A stretch of 64,000 nucleotides of DNA, taken from positions 310,001-374,000 of the forward strand of contig JAFEKR010000043.1 in assembly GCA_019022495.1 (NCBI GenBank), in the 5' to 3' direction. Within the stretch, counting starts at the first letter, position 1. Every line of letters begins with the position of its first letter. Source of the stretch: Epichloe hybrida (taxonomy: Eukaryota; Ascomycota; Sordariomycetes; Hypocreales; Clavicipitaceae). Position numbers and translations under genes: made by a program. Below the pieces are notes generated by a model. It had not been told where the DNA came from. It worked only from the letters and a program-made list of their open reading frames with translations, and did not search any database. Positions 52,887-64,000 of the stretch are shown here, in pieces.

Positions 52887-55280
52887 CTTCACAGTCGCCC
52901 GCTGCCGTTCCCCAAAAAAGGCTATCAAGGAATCAGTCGACTGCAACAAACCTGACTCGACAAGAACCATCATGTCCTGACGGGCTCTCGCGTGAGCATC
53001 TTATTCTCTTGCCACATCGTGAGAAACGGCTCAAGGTCTCGCACATACGGTACTCGCACAGCCTCCAAGTATACCCCTTGTCGTGTCGTTCCCGGGCCTT
53101 TCTGGAACGTGACGCTGCTCTGGGAGGTTCCCTCTCAACGTTACTCGACTCCGAATCAGTGGCTTCTGCTAGCCTGCCATGCTCAACTGACTTCTGTGTT
53201 GCCCGCCTCTTTTCGGCTATTCAGATGACACAGGATCCCTTCGGATCTAGCTGAACCAGCGTTAGCCCCGTGCTTGCTCAAGCCTTGGCGGATTTGTCGC
53301 CGTGCTGTTCGTGTTGGCGCGACCTTTTGCTTTCATCTTTCAACCGGATATTCCACAAGGTGTACAGAAGGGGGGGGGGGAAGAGTTGTGCTCGGGAACA
53401 GCCAATTTACACCAAGTCCAATCATCAGCGCCACAGAAAACAGCTGAGACGCCGAGTTGCCAGTCCCACGGTGCCTGCTGTCTCCAAGGTGGCGACTGAG
53501 CGCATGAAGGTCCAGGCGGCCAAGGCGTGGACTGTTGTTGCCCTTTTTTCCAAATCGTGTTCCAGACAAAATTGCACGGGGGACCTGGCCCGAGAATTTC
53601 TTCGGCGCGCATCGAATAGCATTGTGTGTGCTCCGTATGATTTGCACATTCGGCCATTGCTAAACCTCCATCGCCCACGCACGAGCATTGAATTTGACCC
53701 CTCCTCCGCCGCTCTCTCACCTCCCATGATAGCCGCAGCAATGGCCGATGCTGAAACAGACTCCTCGGGCTCCTCAGGCGTGAGCCCAGCCAATGACGGC
53801 GCTCCGTTCCTGGCGACGCAGGGGCCATCTGTGCGTCCAGGGCTGTCAGGCACGTCGACCCCACACCGTGGGCAAGACACAGGCGGCTACCATCACGACC
53901 GACGCTTCAAAAGGCTGGGTCCAAATGCCAACGACGGGCGGCGCGCCCATCGCGCAACAATCCAGGTACGTCACTTTGCATTGTTTGCCCAATTTGACGC
54001 CAAACGCAAGCGCAAACGAACGAGAGAGAGGAAGAGAAGGAAAACCCGGCCTGCCAGTCACAGCTGAGCGCTGGCTGAGGCGGCGTCCCAAGCTCAGTCA
54101 CAGTCTGAAAGTCAATGGCTTGCTTTATTATGGAAGAGCCACCCATTCATTCCTTCCTCCTATTGATCTGGCCGCAACTTCTCGGTTTCATTGACCTGCC
54201 CATAGCGGGTTTTCTGTTCAACGTCGAGACTCTTTTTTTTTTCCTTCCATTTTCTTTCACGTTCTTTTTTTTCCCCATCAACATCTTGCCCTTTTCCTGC
54301 TCCCTTGCCATCCGCTCAACGCCCGCTCAACGCTCTTCTTGCCCCTCGACGTCGACGACTCTGCCAAACTTTTGTCTTGGTTTTTGGTGCCACGCCCATC
54401 GGTACGTCTTTCGCGGCGCTGTATGCAACGTTTCCCTGTTCTCGTTCTCCCCCACGTCGATTTGCAAGCGTTCTCGAGTTACACTAGGACACAGCTTGGA
54501 GAATCCTCTTGATGCATTCACCCGTCACCTCGCAAGCCCTATTTGACCTATCGTTTGGTCCACTTTGTTTTCCATCAGATTTATTCAAACAAGCCTCTCT
54601 ACCATGCTTTGTCATCCCCCCGGCCCTGTCGCAGCTCATCTGACACCCCATTTTTGCTACGCACACTCCCTGCATCCCCCCCCCCTTCCCCATCACAGCA
54701 CATCGAGCTCGGTGATGATCTCTTTCTTGGCAATATCAAAAGGGTCATTAGGCTTTCGCCTAACCACATATCCCCGTGGCGTTGCTATCCACGCCGGCCT
54801 GTCTTGTCATGCACTCAAGTCTCGTGCAAGTGCTGGAGCATTCAGAAGGGCCGGATGTGCCCCGAGTTGCATCCATGGTGCCAGCAAGCAAATCCTGCTT
54901 GTGCGCGCTGGGTTCCAGTCAGCGTCAACTGCCCGATCATGGCCATTCCCCTATTGTTAGATGGTCCATCTTCAAGCTTTAGCCAACTGTTCACGTTGAT
55001 TGCTTGCGACGTACCAGCTATCATAAAAAGGGCTGTCTCCGCCGGCTCGTTCCATGTGTCTTCCAACAGCTCTCCCAATCACTTACTCGTTCATCCCTTC
55101 TTTTCCTTCCTTTGTTAATCCTTGCATTCCCTTTGAGACTCTGACATTCTATCAGAGTGAAGTGTATCACTGTCGAAGCATCTTCTCGTAAGCTTTGACC
55201 TGTACGTCACTGGCGTTGACTTTTTTTCCCAACTTGAGACCTGATCATACATGGAGATGGCCAAGTCCACATTCGCTGAC

Positions 55281-55288
55281 TATATAAA
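55281..55288 (+). promoter_or_regulatory. TATA box of the GH55 glucanase gene
   Basis: TATATAAA lies about 95 bases upstream of the ATG at 55376, a usual spacing for a strongly inducible fungal gene with a short leader. Confidence 0.65.
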
Positions 55289-55375
55289 CATCTTTGTCGT
55301 GTGCAGAGTTCTACCTGTGTCGATCGTCGGCCACGAAAATCCTATAGATCATCTACGAGCAGCTGCTTCTACTTC

Positions 55376-57727
55376 ATGATGGGGCTGTCGACAATTGTTT
55401 CGGCGTCTCTTTTGGCGCTGCGCCTGTTCACGCTGCCAATCTCCGCAGCACCGAGTACTGGTGTCCAGGAGGCCAGCAGCCAAAACGTCCTCGCTACCGG
55501 CTCCAACTGGTGGATGGCCAGCATCCAACGCCAGGGTAAGCCTGCTTTTGGCGGCGCAAACTTCAAGGTGTACCGCAATGTCAAGGACTATGGTGCCAAA
55601 GGTGACGGAAGCACCGATGACACCGTCGCCATCAACAACGCCATTACCGACGGTCAACGCTGTGGTCGGGGCTGCGACTCCAGCACCACCACCCCCGCTC
55701 TCGTGTACTTCCCTCCCGGTACCTATGTCGTCTCTAAGCCCATTATTCCTTACTACTACACCCAGCTTGTCGGTGATGCCGTTACTGTGCCCACAATCAA
55801 AGCTGCCGCGAACTTTGCGGGCATTGCCGTCATCGATTCCGACCCTTATGACAACAAGGGCAACAACTGGTACACCAACCAGAACAACTTTTTCCGCCAA
55901 GTTCGCAACTTCAAGATTGATTTGACCGGGTTGCCCAAGTCCACGGGTACGGGCATTCATTGGCAGGTCGCTCAAGCCACCTCGCTGCAAAACATTGAGT
56001 TCAACATGATTCGGGACAGTTCCAGCGACAACAAGCAGCAGGTTATTTTTATGGACAATGGTTCTGGTGGCTTCATGTCAGACCTGACGTTCAATGGTGG
56101 GAGCATCGGGGCCTTTCTCGGCAACCAACAGTTCACCACACGTAATCTCACGTTCAACAACTGCAACACTGCCATCTACATGAACTGGAACTGGGTGTGG
56201 ACTTTTCACGGTGTTTCCATCAACAACTGCGGCGTCGGTATCAACATGGCCAACGGAGGCAATGTTCAGACCGTCGGCTCCGTCATCATTGCCGACAGCA
56301 CCTTCTGCAACACCCCCGTCGGTGTCGTCACCGTGTACAACCCCAAGCAGTCCGGCACCAACGGGACTCTTATCATGGACAATGTCGACATGACCAAGAA
56401 CGTCCCCGTTGCGGTTCAAAACGGTGGCACCAAGCAGACTATTCTCGCCGGCAACGCGCTTGTCAGCTCTTGGGCTCAAGGGCGATCGTACAGTGGCACC
56501 ACGGCCGGAAAATCTTCTCAGGGCCCACGTAACGCCGTCGCGAAGCCTGCTGCTCTGACGGATGGCAGCGGCAAGGTCGTCACTCGCAGCAAGCCTCAGT
56601 ACAACAATGTCCCCGCCGCCAAATTCGTCTCGGTCAAGTCCAAGGGTGCCAAGGGTGATGGTAAGACGGACGATACCGCGGCCATTCAGGCCATTTTCAA
56701 CAGCATCGGTTCTGATGAGATTGTCTATTTCGACCACGGCGCCTATGTCATTACCAATACCGTCACGGTTCCCAAGAACATCAAGGTCGTGGGCGAGATC
56801 TGGCCTCTTATCCTGGCGGGTGGCAACAGCAATTTCAAGGACATGTCCAATCCCAAGCCTGTCTTCCAGGTCGGCCAACCTGGCGACGTTGGCAACGTTG
56901 AAATGCAAGACCTCGTGTTCGAAACTCAAGGACCTCAGCCCGGCGCCATTCTCATGCAGTTCAACGTCGCTGGCCAGACCAAGGGCTCCGCAGCTCTCTG
57001 GGATGTTCACTTCCGCGTCGGTGGCTCCGCTGGAACGCAGCTCCAGTCCGACAAGTGCAGCAAGACTCCCAATGTCCAGACCAGCCCCGACCCCCAGTGC
57101 ATTGGCGCCTTCATGCTGGTGCATGTGACCAAGTCCGCAAGTCCATACTTTGAGAATACCTGGTTCTGGGTTGCCGACCACGAGCTTGACCTCGGTGACC
57201 ACAACCAAATCAACATCTACAACGGTCGTGGCGTCCTCATCGAGAGCACCAAGGGTGCTTGGCTCTGGGGGACTTCCTCGGAGCACAGCCAGCTCTACAA
57301 CTACCAGCTCACCAATGCCCAGAACGTCTACATGGCTCTCATACAGACCGAGACTGCCTACATGCAGGGCAACCCCGACGCCAAGGTCCCGTTCACGGTC
57401 AACTCGAAGTTCTCGGACCCAGACTTCTCCAAGTGTACCAGTGCTAAGTGTGCCCGAACCTGGGGTCTCCGCGTCCAGAACTCCAGCAATGTTCTTGTCT
57501 ATGGTGGTGGCTTGTACAGCTTCTACGATAACTACGCACAGCCGTGTGTCAACGCCAACAACTGCCAGGAGAACATGATTTCGATTGAGAATTCCAAGGT
57601 TGGGCTCTTTGGCATTAGCACCAAGGCCAGCGTCTCCATGCTGAACCTTGACGGTCAGATGACTGCCAAGGATGCCGACAATCGCAACAACTTTTGTGCA
57701 GCCATCGCCGCTTTTGAGTCATCATAG
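55376..57727 (+). CDS. GH55 exo-1,3-beta-glucanase, secreted
   Basis: Secreted glucanase of 783 residues, intronless, acting on fungal cell-wall or storage beta-1,3-glucan. A signal peptide (LSTIVSASLLALRLFTLPIS) precedes the mature protein. GH55 is built from two right-handed beta-helix halves, both visible with the pectate-lyase-like opening motif: VKDYGAKGDGSTDDTVAINN at about residues 71-90, and VKSKGAKGDGKTDDTAAIQA in the second half. Other landmarks are YFPPGTYVVSKPI, TGIHWQVAQATSLQNIEF, NWNWVWTFHGVSINN, FENTWFWVADHELD and GRGVLIESTKGAWLWGTSSE, which includes conserved residues of the catalytic cleft. The C-terminus is Cys-containing (CVNANNC, NNFCAAI). A TATA box stands 95 bases upstream. 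In mycoparasitic or pathogenic fungi GH55 enzymes serve both wall remodelling and attack. Which applies here is open. Confidence 0.95.
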   Translation: MMGLSTIVSASLLALRLFTLPISAAPSTGVQEASSQNVLATGSNWWMASIQRQGKPAFGGANFKVYRNVKDYGAKGDGSTDDTVAINNAITDGQRCGRGCDSSTTTPALVYFPPGTYVVSKPIIPYYYTQLVGDAVTVPTIKAAANFAGIAVIDSDPYDNKGNNWYTNQNNFFRQVRNFKIDLTGLPKSTGTGIHWQVAQATSLQNIEFNMIRDSSSDNKQQVIFMDNGSGGFMSDLTFNGGSIGAFLGNQQFTTRNLTFNNCNTAIYMNWNWVWTFHGVSINNCGVGINMANGGNVQTVGSVIIADSTFCNTPVGVVTVYNPKQSGTNGTLIMDNVDMTKNVPVAVQNGGTKQTILAGNALVSSWAQGRSYSGTTAGKSSQGPRNAVAKPAALTDGSGKVVTRSKPQYNNVPAAKFVSVKSKGAKGDGKTDDTAAIQAIFNSIGSDEIVYFDHGAYVITNTVTVPKNIKVVGEIWPLILAGGNSNFKDMSNPKPVFQVGQPGDVGNVEMQDLVFETQGPQPGAILMQFNVAGQTKGSAALWDVHFRVGGSAGTQLQSDKCSKTPNVQTSPDPQCIGAFMLVHVTKSASPYFENTWFWVADHELDLGDHNQINIYNGRGVLIESTKGAWLWGTSSEHSQLYNYQLTNAQNVYMALIQTETAYMQGNPDAKVPFTVNSKFSDPDFSKCTSAKCARTWGLRVQNSSNVLVYGGGLYSFYDNYAQPCVNANNCQENMISIENSKVGLFGISTKASVSMLNLDGQMTAKDADNRNNFCAAIAAFESS

Positions 57728-59503
57728 GATGGTGATTACAAGGGGCAGCCGTCGGAGGGACAAAAGCCTCGCGAAAGCCCGCACAACCCGCAAACTACCA
57801 TGACGGCTACCATCGATGACGCTGATCACATGCATGCGCCGACGAGGACGATACACGAGACCTTGACACTGAGCATGCAGAGGCCGCACTCATCTTGTAG
57901 CTCCGCCTCAACTGTGACTCGGACTACGACGATGTTTGTCATGGCCACTTTGATTCATTGAACATACATGTAAAAATCTGTACATATCTATCAGGATCAG
58001 GAGTCCGGAAGTAAAAGAAGAGCTTGCGCACATTTTGACAGTTTGTTTTATAAATTGCTGCTGGGGCGGGGCAGCGCCTGACTCAGAGTTGGGCAACTCG
58101 GGCAACTCGAGAAGGGGTGAGAATGTAACAGATGAAACGCACACGCCGTTGAGTGTGCCTGAAATATAGCTTTATACAATACTGGCGGTCATTGGTGTCA
58201 CAAATATGGTGTGTGGATGCTTGTGCCTGTTGTGTGCAATGAGTGACGTGGCCCTGTTTGCTACATGACGCGAGAAGTACCTGTCTACCTACCTACCTAG
58301 GCGCCCTTGTCTCCAAGCTGCTTGAGGTAGTGCAAAATGGTGCTATGGAGGCTTTGAGATGCAGATGTTTTATATTGACCTTGAGAATATTAATTTTGCC
58401 GGGCAGCGCTTGATAACGATGGTTGATGATGAGGAGAGGGCAAGCGTTTGCAAAATGCGTGAACGAAACGTCTTCCAGAATACATGCACGTTATCCATGT
58501 TTGACAGGGACCGATGGACGAGAACATCAGGTTCGCCAATAGTGCAGGCAGGGCAAAGTCGGTCGATGCGTCTCATCAGGAAACGGACTTGTCGAGGTTC
58601 AGTCGCGCTGCGTGACATGACTCAGTCCCTGGTGAGGGGGGGGGCACCCGTCGTTGCCGCACAAGGACCTATGTCCGTCCTGGTTCCTACGGGCTGGGCG
58701 AAACTGGGTGTTGCAGATTTATACTAGTTTTGGTAGCTGGAGTGCTAGCGATTTGTATTGGGGGAGAACTTGTCTTGTTTTTGATATTGTGCTCAACGTG
58801 ACCTTGGCTTGAAATCATGGATGACTTTTGGAGTATCTTTCGGGCAGATTGTGCGCCGGCTGCGGCTCAGTTGCATAAAGCTTCATGAACTTGCATGATG
58901 TGCGGGCTCCGCAAACATGGCGCACCGGGCAACAACATGATGACAATATGGGTAGATCTAAATGCCATTTATGCAAAGGGATATCTGTGTATAGATAGAT
59001 AGATACTTGAACGTGTCCGTGTCTTCTCATGCGTCTTCACAAGACATCTTTTGCCCGCCGTCGCTCAAAAAATTCAAATTGGCTTCCGCGCGGTGCAATC
59101 CGCTTGGAATGCACTCGCACCCTCTCGTCCATTCGGAAGCTGCAGTCTTCCATTGTCGACCGGGGCTTCAGAATCCCGCCCATTGATGTCTTACCTCGCG
59201 ATGCGAGGTCCGCACTTCATTCCATTCTTGCGACGAAATACCATGGCAGTCAGTGCCTTGTTGACTTTTCTTGCTCTGGCTTGCACGTCGCTGCTCCGTC
59301 GGTCAAGGCTGGCTGTGGGAACCCCCATGAACAGCGACATCTGCCGAATTTGATCTTCTCTCGCCATCTCTCACGCCTTGCTCCTGCATCCTGCGGCGTA
59401 CATGTGCTGTGCAAATCAGAGTGCCAGTCGATTCGCTCGCGACTTGGCAAGCAAGGGAGAGGGGAAACCTGAACAAGTCTCTTGCGCAAAACGACCATTA
59501 TAC
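57728..59503. other. Spacer between GH55 and the proline-rich protein gene
   Basis: 1.78 kb with no recognisable gene. Short ORFs occur on both strands. A TACC tandem run (58279-58298) and a GATA tandem run (58993-59006) are the only repeats noted. Confidence 0.5.
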
Positions 59504-61669
59504 TCATCCAGCCCAGCCCAACATCTCCAAGGTCCCTCTCGCCTCCGACGGAATCATGCCGGCCACACCAAGCTGTCGAACCTGAGTACCGCCTCGCAAC
59601 CGCTGCAGGCCAATCGCGAGCTTCCAACTTTCTTGCTCACTCATGACAAACATATATCTCTTTCCTTCTTGATCACGAACGGTGGCACGAAGAATGTGCA
59701 AGCCCTTTTGCTTCCATGCTCCGGTCTGCCCGGCGGATGACTGGATGTTGGTATTCTTAAAGGTTCGGTCGCACAAACCAAGGCGGCAGCAGTCCTTGCA
59801 GGCACGCATCATCTCAGTAAGATATATGTCGGCTTCGTGGCCAGTCAAGACCTTTTGGCCATCACGGTCTGCGCTTTTTCGGGCTGTTGCCATCTTGTAA
59901 AGCAGATGGGAGGCGCTCTTGGGGTTGGACGCCGCAGGAGCAGACGGATTCAGGCAGTGCGGGGGGCACCATACCTCGACCAATTTGAGCGTCCATGCCT
60001 TGACGTCCCATTCTCGCTGGGGAACGCCGCGCACGTCGTCGTCGATGAAGAGGCCTTCGCTGGTTATGCGCAAAATGAGTCCATCCGTGACGGAACCCAC
60101 GCCCGAGACGAGTTGGCTTGCCGGCGTCTTGGAGTACTGGTTCATGAAAAGGTACACAGCCTCGATAACAATCTTGTCCGGGTCTTTCGTCGTGTAAGGA
60201 CCACGCACTGAGGGCGGCGGTGATGTTCGCGATGTTGTGTGAGACTGTGCCCATGATGCGTCGGAGCCCGTGAAAGACGAGACGGAGGGTCGGCGGTGTG
60301 TCTTTCTGGGATGATCGTACGGTCGATATGAAAACCCATCGTCGTCGGTGGCACTGACATAGGTCCGCGCAGTCGGGGCAGGGGGGTTTTTCTCGGCACT
60401 GTGAGGGGGTTTCGTTGGCGATGCGCTCGCTGATTTGGTCTGTGATGGTCGGCCATTTGGCCACATGCTCGTCCGTTCGCCAACGCTGGAGTAGGCGTAT
60501 GATGTGCCAACACGGGTTGCACCTCCTCCGGCAGCAGCCGCCGCCGCTGCTGCTTCCGTCTTCTTCTGTTCTTCTTTGGTCTTTTCCTCTCGTTCTCTCC
60601 GCAACCTCTCCGCCAGCTCTTTGCGCCGTTTCTCGGCTTCCTCTCTGAGTTTCTTATCCTTTTCCTCCTTTTCTTTGCGCTCCTTTTCTTTCTCTCGCTC
60701 CTGTCGCTGCTTTGCTTCCTTGGCTCGCAACTCTGCCAGTCGCTTTACAGCTTCTTCTCTGCGCTTCTGCTCGGCCTCTTTTGCTTTTCGTTCTTCTTCC
60801 TTCTTCCTGGTTTCTTCTCGGGCCTTCTCCCATGATCCCTTTGGCGTCTGTGGTTTCGGCGTACTCGGCTGGGGAGTTGGACGTTGCGAAGACGTCTTGG
60901 GCTTTTCCTCTTGAGGTGGGGGAGGAGGGGGAGCAGATGCCGTCGGTGGTGATTGTGGTCGAGACTGAGGTGGTGGTTTTCCTCCATCAGGAGGCGGCGG
61001 AGGTGGTGGTGGTGGAGGGCTGGAACGAGGCGGTGATTGCGGTCGAGCCTGAGGTGGTGGTCCCCCTTCATCAGAAGGCGGCGGAGGTGGAGGTGGAGGT
61101 GGAGGACTGCTATGAGGCGGTGATTGCTGTCGAGACTGAGGCGGTGGTCCCCCTCCACCAGGAGGTGGCGGAGGTGGAGGACTGCTATGAGGCGGCGGTC
61201 GCGGCGGTGGTCCTCCTTGAGCTCCGCCGTTTGGAGATGATGCGCCAGGAGTCGAAGAACCGAACCCGCGTGGTGTGTACCCTGCTCCGCCTCCGCCTCC
61301 GCCTCCGCTGCTGTAGGAGTTCTGGTGATGACTCGAGCTCGACGGACCGTCCTTTTGCGTTCTTCCCAGAGCCCAAGCGCCGAACCCAACGCCGAATATG
61401 ATCATGGTCATGCCCATATTCCCTAAGCCTTGAAAGCTCTCCCACCAGGCACGGAATGCGGGGGCCATACTCTGAAACAGAGCGACTAATATCAAGGCTG
61501 ATGCGAATCCAGCGAAAAAACTGTTGACGTTGGGCCTCAGGGATGGCAAGTACAAGAACCCCGAGCCTGCCGAATGTTCCGGTATGACGAAGATGTCATA
61601 CTTGCCTGGCGGTAAGCCGGACGATCTCGGCATCTCGCCATGCGGCGGAGGCGGTGGTGGTGCACTCAT
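59504..61669 (-). CDS. Proline-rich, coiled-coil membrane protein of unknown function
   Basis: A single-exon ORF of 721 residues. N-terminal PPPPPP and KYDIFVIPEHSAGSGFLYLP lead to two hydrophobic segments (SFFAGFASALILVALFQSM about 50-68, GMTMIIFGVGFGAWALG about 85-101). About 180 residues of Pro-rich repeats follow (units like PPPQSRPQSPP and SSPPPPPPPPPP). Then comes a charged coiled coil of about 110 residues (ETRKKEEERKAKEAEQKRRE to REREEKTKEEQKK), a poly-Ala tract and a disordered Ser/Thr stretch. The C-terminal about 220 residues look folded: IVIEAVYLFMNQYSKTPASQ, GLILRITSEGLFIDDDVRGV, REWDVKAWTLKLVEVWCPPH, LHILRATVRDQEGKRYMFVM and WKLAIGLQRLRGG, resembling a PH-like domain. I know no function. 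The SH3/WW-binding Pro repeats and the coiled coil suggest a scaffold at a membrane. Confidence 0.82.
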   Translation of the reverse strand: MSAPPPPPPHGEMPRSSGLPPGKYDIFVIPEHSAGSGFLYLPSLRPNVNSFFAGFASALILVALFQSMAPAFRAWWESFQGLGNMGMTMIIFGVGFGAWALGRTQKDGPSSSSHHQNSYSSGGGGGGGAGYTPRGFGSSTPGASSPNGGAQGGPPPRPPPHSSPPPPPPPGGGGPPPQSRQQSPPHSSPPPPPPPPPPSDEGGPPPQARPQSPPRSSPPPPPPPPPPDGGKPPPQSRPQSPPTASAPPPPPPQEEKPKTSSQRPTPQPSTPKPQTPKGSWEKAREETRKKEEERKAKEAEQKRREEAVKRLAELRAKEAKQRQEREKEKERKEKEEKDKKLREEAEKRRKELAERLRREREEKTKEEQKKTEAAAAAAAAGGGATRVGTSYAYSSVGERTSMWPNGRPSQTKSASASPTKPPHSAEKNPPAPTARTYVSATDDDGFSYRPYDHPRKTHRRPSVSSFTGSDASWAQSHTTSRTSPPPSVRGPYTTKDPDKIVIEAVYLFMNQYSKTPASQLVSGVGSVTDGLILRITSEGLFIDDDVRGVPQREWDVKAWTLKLVEVWCPPHCLNPSAPAASNPKSASHLLYKMATARKSADRDGQKVLTGHEADIYLTEMMRACKDCCRLGLCDRTFKNTNIQSSAGQTGAWKQKGLHILRATVRDQEGKRYMFVMSEQESWKLAIGLQRLRGGTQVRQLGVAGMIPSEARGTLEMLGWAG

Positions 61670-64000
61670 GTCGCCAGCTACAGGGGTTCCGTTTTCTGCT
61701 CAATCGACTAAATCAAAGCTATCCACGGCGAAAACGACGAACAGTACGACTTGTGACGATTCGGGTTATAGGGGTCTCCGTGAGGCCATCAGAAGATGCG
61801 GTCGAGAGAAGAAGCTACTGAGAGTCAGCGATTCCGCCGGGTATTGATATGATATGTCGAGTGTATACGGAAACCAGTCGGTCATTCAACACACGGTAAA
61901 GACTCACCAAAAAAAGGAACGGCTCGAGTGAAGGGGAACCGTGGCAGAGCAAATGATAACGCCGGGCTCCGAAACAAGACGCAAGACGACTACAATGAGA
62001 AAGAAAAAACAGGCAGTGGCTCGCAATGCTGGAAACGGACAGGCAGAGAAAAAAGGACCGAGATATCGCTGCACTGCAGGTGATTAGTATGAAAAAAATT
62101 GTTGATGCAAGAAGTACGATTGCAATGAGCTGGACCAGATTCGTAGCCAGCGTTTACTGCCATCACGGCACGCCAAGCGGATTTGGTCTGGTGGGATCTT
62201 TCGAGGCCGGTTGGGGAGCGACTGGTGCCGCCTTCGCATTGTTTATTATCTGGGGTCCAACAAACCAGGAGCCAAAAAAAAAAAAAAAAAAAGTGATTCC
62301 CTCCTGGCTCGGCGGGGGGGGCGGGAGCGCATTGGCGGGAGCGGATTGGCGGGACGAGAGCCCTCCAAAGTCGGTGGGGGGGCAAGCAGTGACTGGAGCG
62401 CCAGGCACTTCAGATGACAGCGTGGCGGGGCGACAGGGGCACGTTGGGCAAGGCCAGGGCCAATGTGGAAAGGCGTTTTCCTTGGACTCCAGCTGCTCCA
62501 GCGGTTCCAGTGGTTCCAGTGGGCTTCAGAGGGTTTCAGTGGATGCCGACAGCCACCACGCCGCTACGGTTGGTCCCGTCGGTCGCCAGAGCGTGCGACT
62601 GTGAAGAAGCTCGCGGCACCGAGCAGACTTTTGAGCAGGAAACTGTTAATGAAAGCGGAACGGTTGGCACTCGACGCACCAAAGGCTGACGATTCCCAAA
62701 CTGACCTCTCACGCTGCAACCCGCGATCCGATGTTGTCGAACGAGGAGTTCGTACGGAGTCGACTCGATGGAGGAGACTGGGATCGTGCAACGTGGGCAA
62801 CCTGTCAACGCTCTCTGCAGGAGAACACCCCGTCGCTCCCGGGGAAGACACCCTGGGCCATGCATGTCCTTGGATGGGAAACATGCAGCTCACTATGTAT
62901 GTACATACAGAAGCCGTTTTCGATGCCGTGGCAGCATGGGTACGAAAAAAAAAGTTGTCTCAAAGCAACCTGGCACCCCAGATGATGATGATTCAAGGCA
63001 CGCTGACGAGGGGAAATACCGCACTCCTGCGAAAGACACGAACGAACGACTTCCTCTGTGCTTAATCCCAAGTAAGTACACTTGCGCCTCCGCTTTCGCG
63101 GTGCCATGAGCGCAACGTGGCCTTCTTCGCGTCCCCCTTGTCTGCCATGAATTTGGGCTCCACAGCACCCTGGTTGAGTCGGTGAATAACGAGAGCTCGT
63201 CCCATCACGCAAGAGCCCTGCCAGCGCCTATGTAGGCAAGCTTGACACTCAGCATGACCGTTTCACTCGACGAGGTAAATTGTGATTATTCTACAGACTG
63301 CGTCGGTTATGTGGTATCATTTTTCCACCTCCGCAACCGCCGCTTGTGTGAGGCAGCCGATTGATTTCCCCAGCCAGCAGACGTAGCTGTCGGACCAAAA
63401 TGGTCGTGGTGTCATCCAAGCTGCCAAGGAGCCAAACCCTGTTGCTCTAACTCCCCCCCCTGTGGTTGTCCTGGCAACAGTGCATGACAAGGTGACGTAG
63501 TAGCGCCAGGACCCCACTTAGTTTTTCTCTTCTGCAAGGGATCCACGCCATTTCATCAACGCAATGCAGTGGCTACCCTGGACTTTTCGTAACCTTTGAA
63601 GATATCGAGTACGATTGGTGAACACCTATGACATTTAGCAGCGGAGTAAGAGGGCAAGGAGTGACGTGTGATGCTCTCATACTTGGCACACGCGATCGCT
63701 TGGCTACCCGGACAAGACACGTTTCCGGACGATATTCCCAGTCTTTTGCGCAAATTTGAACAAGAACATCACGTGAGTAGTTTCTAATAGAATTGAATAG
63801 AATTGAACGTCAATCAATGCCTGCCTCTAGCCATGTACTAGTATTAATGTCAGCAGATTCACATGTCATACAATTCCGAGTTCCAGAACGTACCCACGCC
63901 AGAGGGGTATCAATTCATGCCTCCAACAATCAACCTCATATTCCAGGATATACACATAGACATGCATCACACTCCGTCCCGAAGTTCGCTAATATTCAAA
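61670..64000. other. Right-hand intergenic region
   Basis: 2.3 kb to the window edge with no recognisable gene. A run of 19 A is at 62274-62292, and a TTCCAGTGG-type tandem repeat is near 62503-62520. The start of the proline-rich protein gene lies at its left edge, so its promoter should be here. Confidence 0.5.

Larger units (their letters stand above)
50822..55375. other. 4.55-kb stretch without a recognisable gene
   Basis: Reading both strands, I find many overlapping ORFs but no signature, signal peptide plus Cys pattern, or splice-supported gene. The sequence is pyrimidine-rich in long parts (for example 54220-54360). It contains six copies of CATCG (51821-51850), a 12-base unit CCTAGGAATAGT repeated about three times (52851-52886) and scattered poly-T runs. 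Either non-coding transcripts or a long GH55 promoter are possible. Confidence 0.5.

Noticed and set aside
53270..54067. 265-codon ORF in the gene-poor stretch
   Set aside because: Arg/Ser-rich without domain, with equally long ORFs on the opposite strand. Kept as part of the unexplained region.

Overview
The window is nuclear DNA of a filamentous ascomycete, most likely a sordariomycete of the order Hypocreales. The evidence is short GT-AG introns of about 55-145 nt with CTAAC-like branch sites, a Zn2Cys6/fungal_trans regulator, fungal-only families (Akr1 palmitoyltransferase, secretory lipase, GH55 glucanase, TNT-type NADase, DUF7704, GT90, DUF3435) and transposons converted to TpA-rich DNA in the manner of repeat-induced point mutation. 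The species cannot be fixed from sequence alone. Secreted hydrolases (M28 aminopeptidase, secretory lipase, GH55 glucanase) together with an N-glycosidase toxin-like protein would fit an insect, nematode or fungal antagonist, but that is inference.

Layout. 1-14.4 kb is ordinary gene space: the 3' part of a chitin synthase (+), a five-exon Zn2Cys6 regulator (-), the Akr1 ankyrin-DHHC palmitoyltransferase (-), the signal recognition particle receptor beta subunit (+), cystathionine beta-synthase (-) and a secreted TNT-domain NADase-like protein (+). 14.5-26 kb is a transposon block: a Tc1/mariner-type MITE, a PIF/Harbinger-type MITE, and a three-level nest. The nest is an outer LTR element with 309-bp LTRs and an AGTAG target duplication. 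Inside it lies a 322-bp TRIM-like element with 67-bp LTRs and a CGGAA duplication, itself split by a 7.1-kb minus-strand Ty1/copia element with 262-bp LTRs and a TATTA duplication.

26-31 kb carries two secreted hydrolases, an M28 aminopeptidase with a one-base frameshift and a secretory lipase, followed by a helicase fragment. 31.3-34.3 kb is a 3.07-kb mutated PIF/Harbinger element that is the evident parent of the 388-bp MITE at 15.3 kb. 34.3-43.8 kb is an accessory stretch: an intact intronless ribosome-inactivating-protein-like gene with a C-terminal DUF6598-like region, two unrecognised ORFs, a fossil DUF3435 tyrosine-recombinase gene with a chromodomain tail, and a broken GT90 glycosyltransferase in head-to-head orientation.

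43.8-64 kb returns to gene space: an SRPK-type kinase (six exons, one GC-AG intron), a DUF7704 membrane protein, an F-box/WD40 protein, a 4.55-kb stretch without a recognisable gene, a GH55 exo-1,3-beta-glucanase and a large proline-rich coiled-coil membrane protein.

The most unusual items are the ribosome-inactivating-protein-like gene beside the transposon block, the tiny LTR element that carries tRNA-like Pol III boxes, and the contrast between heavily mutated long transposons and well-preserved elements shorter than 400 bp.
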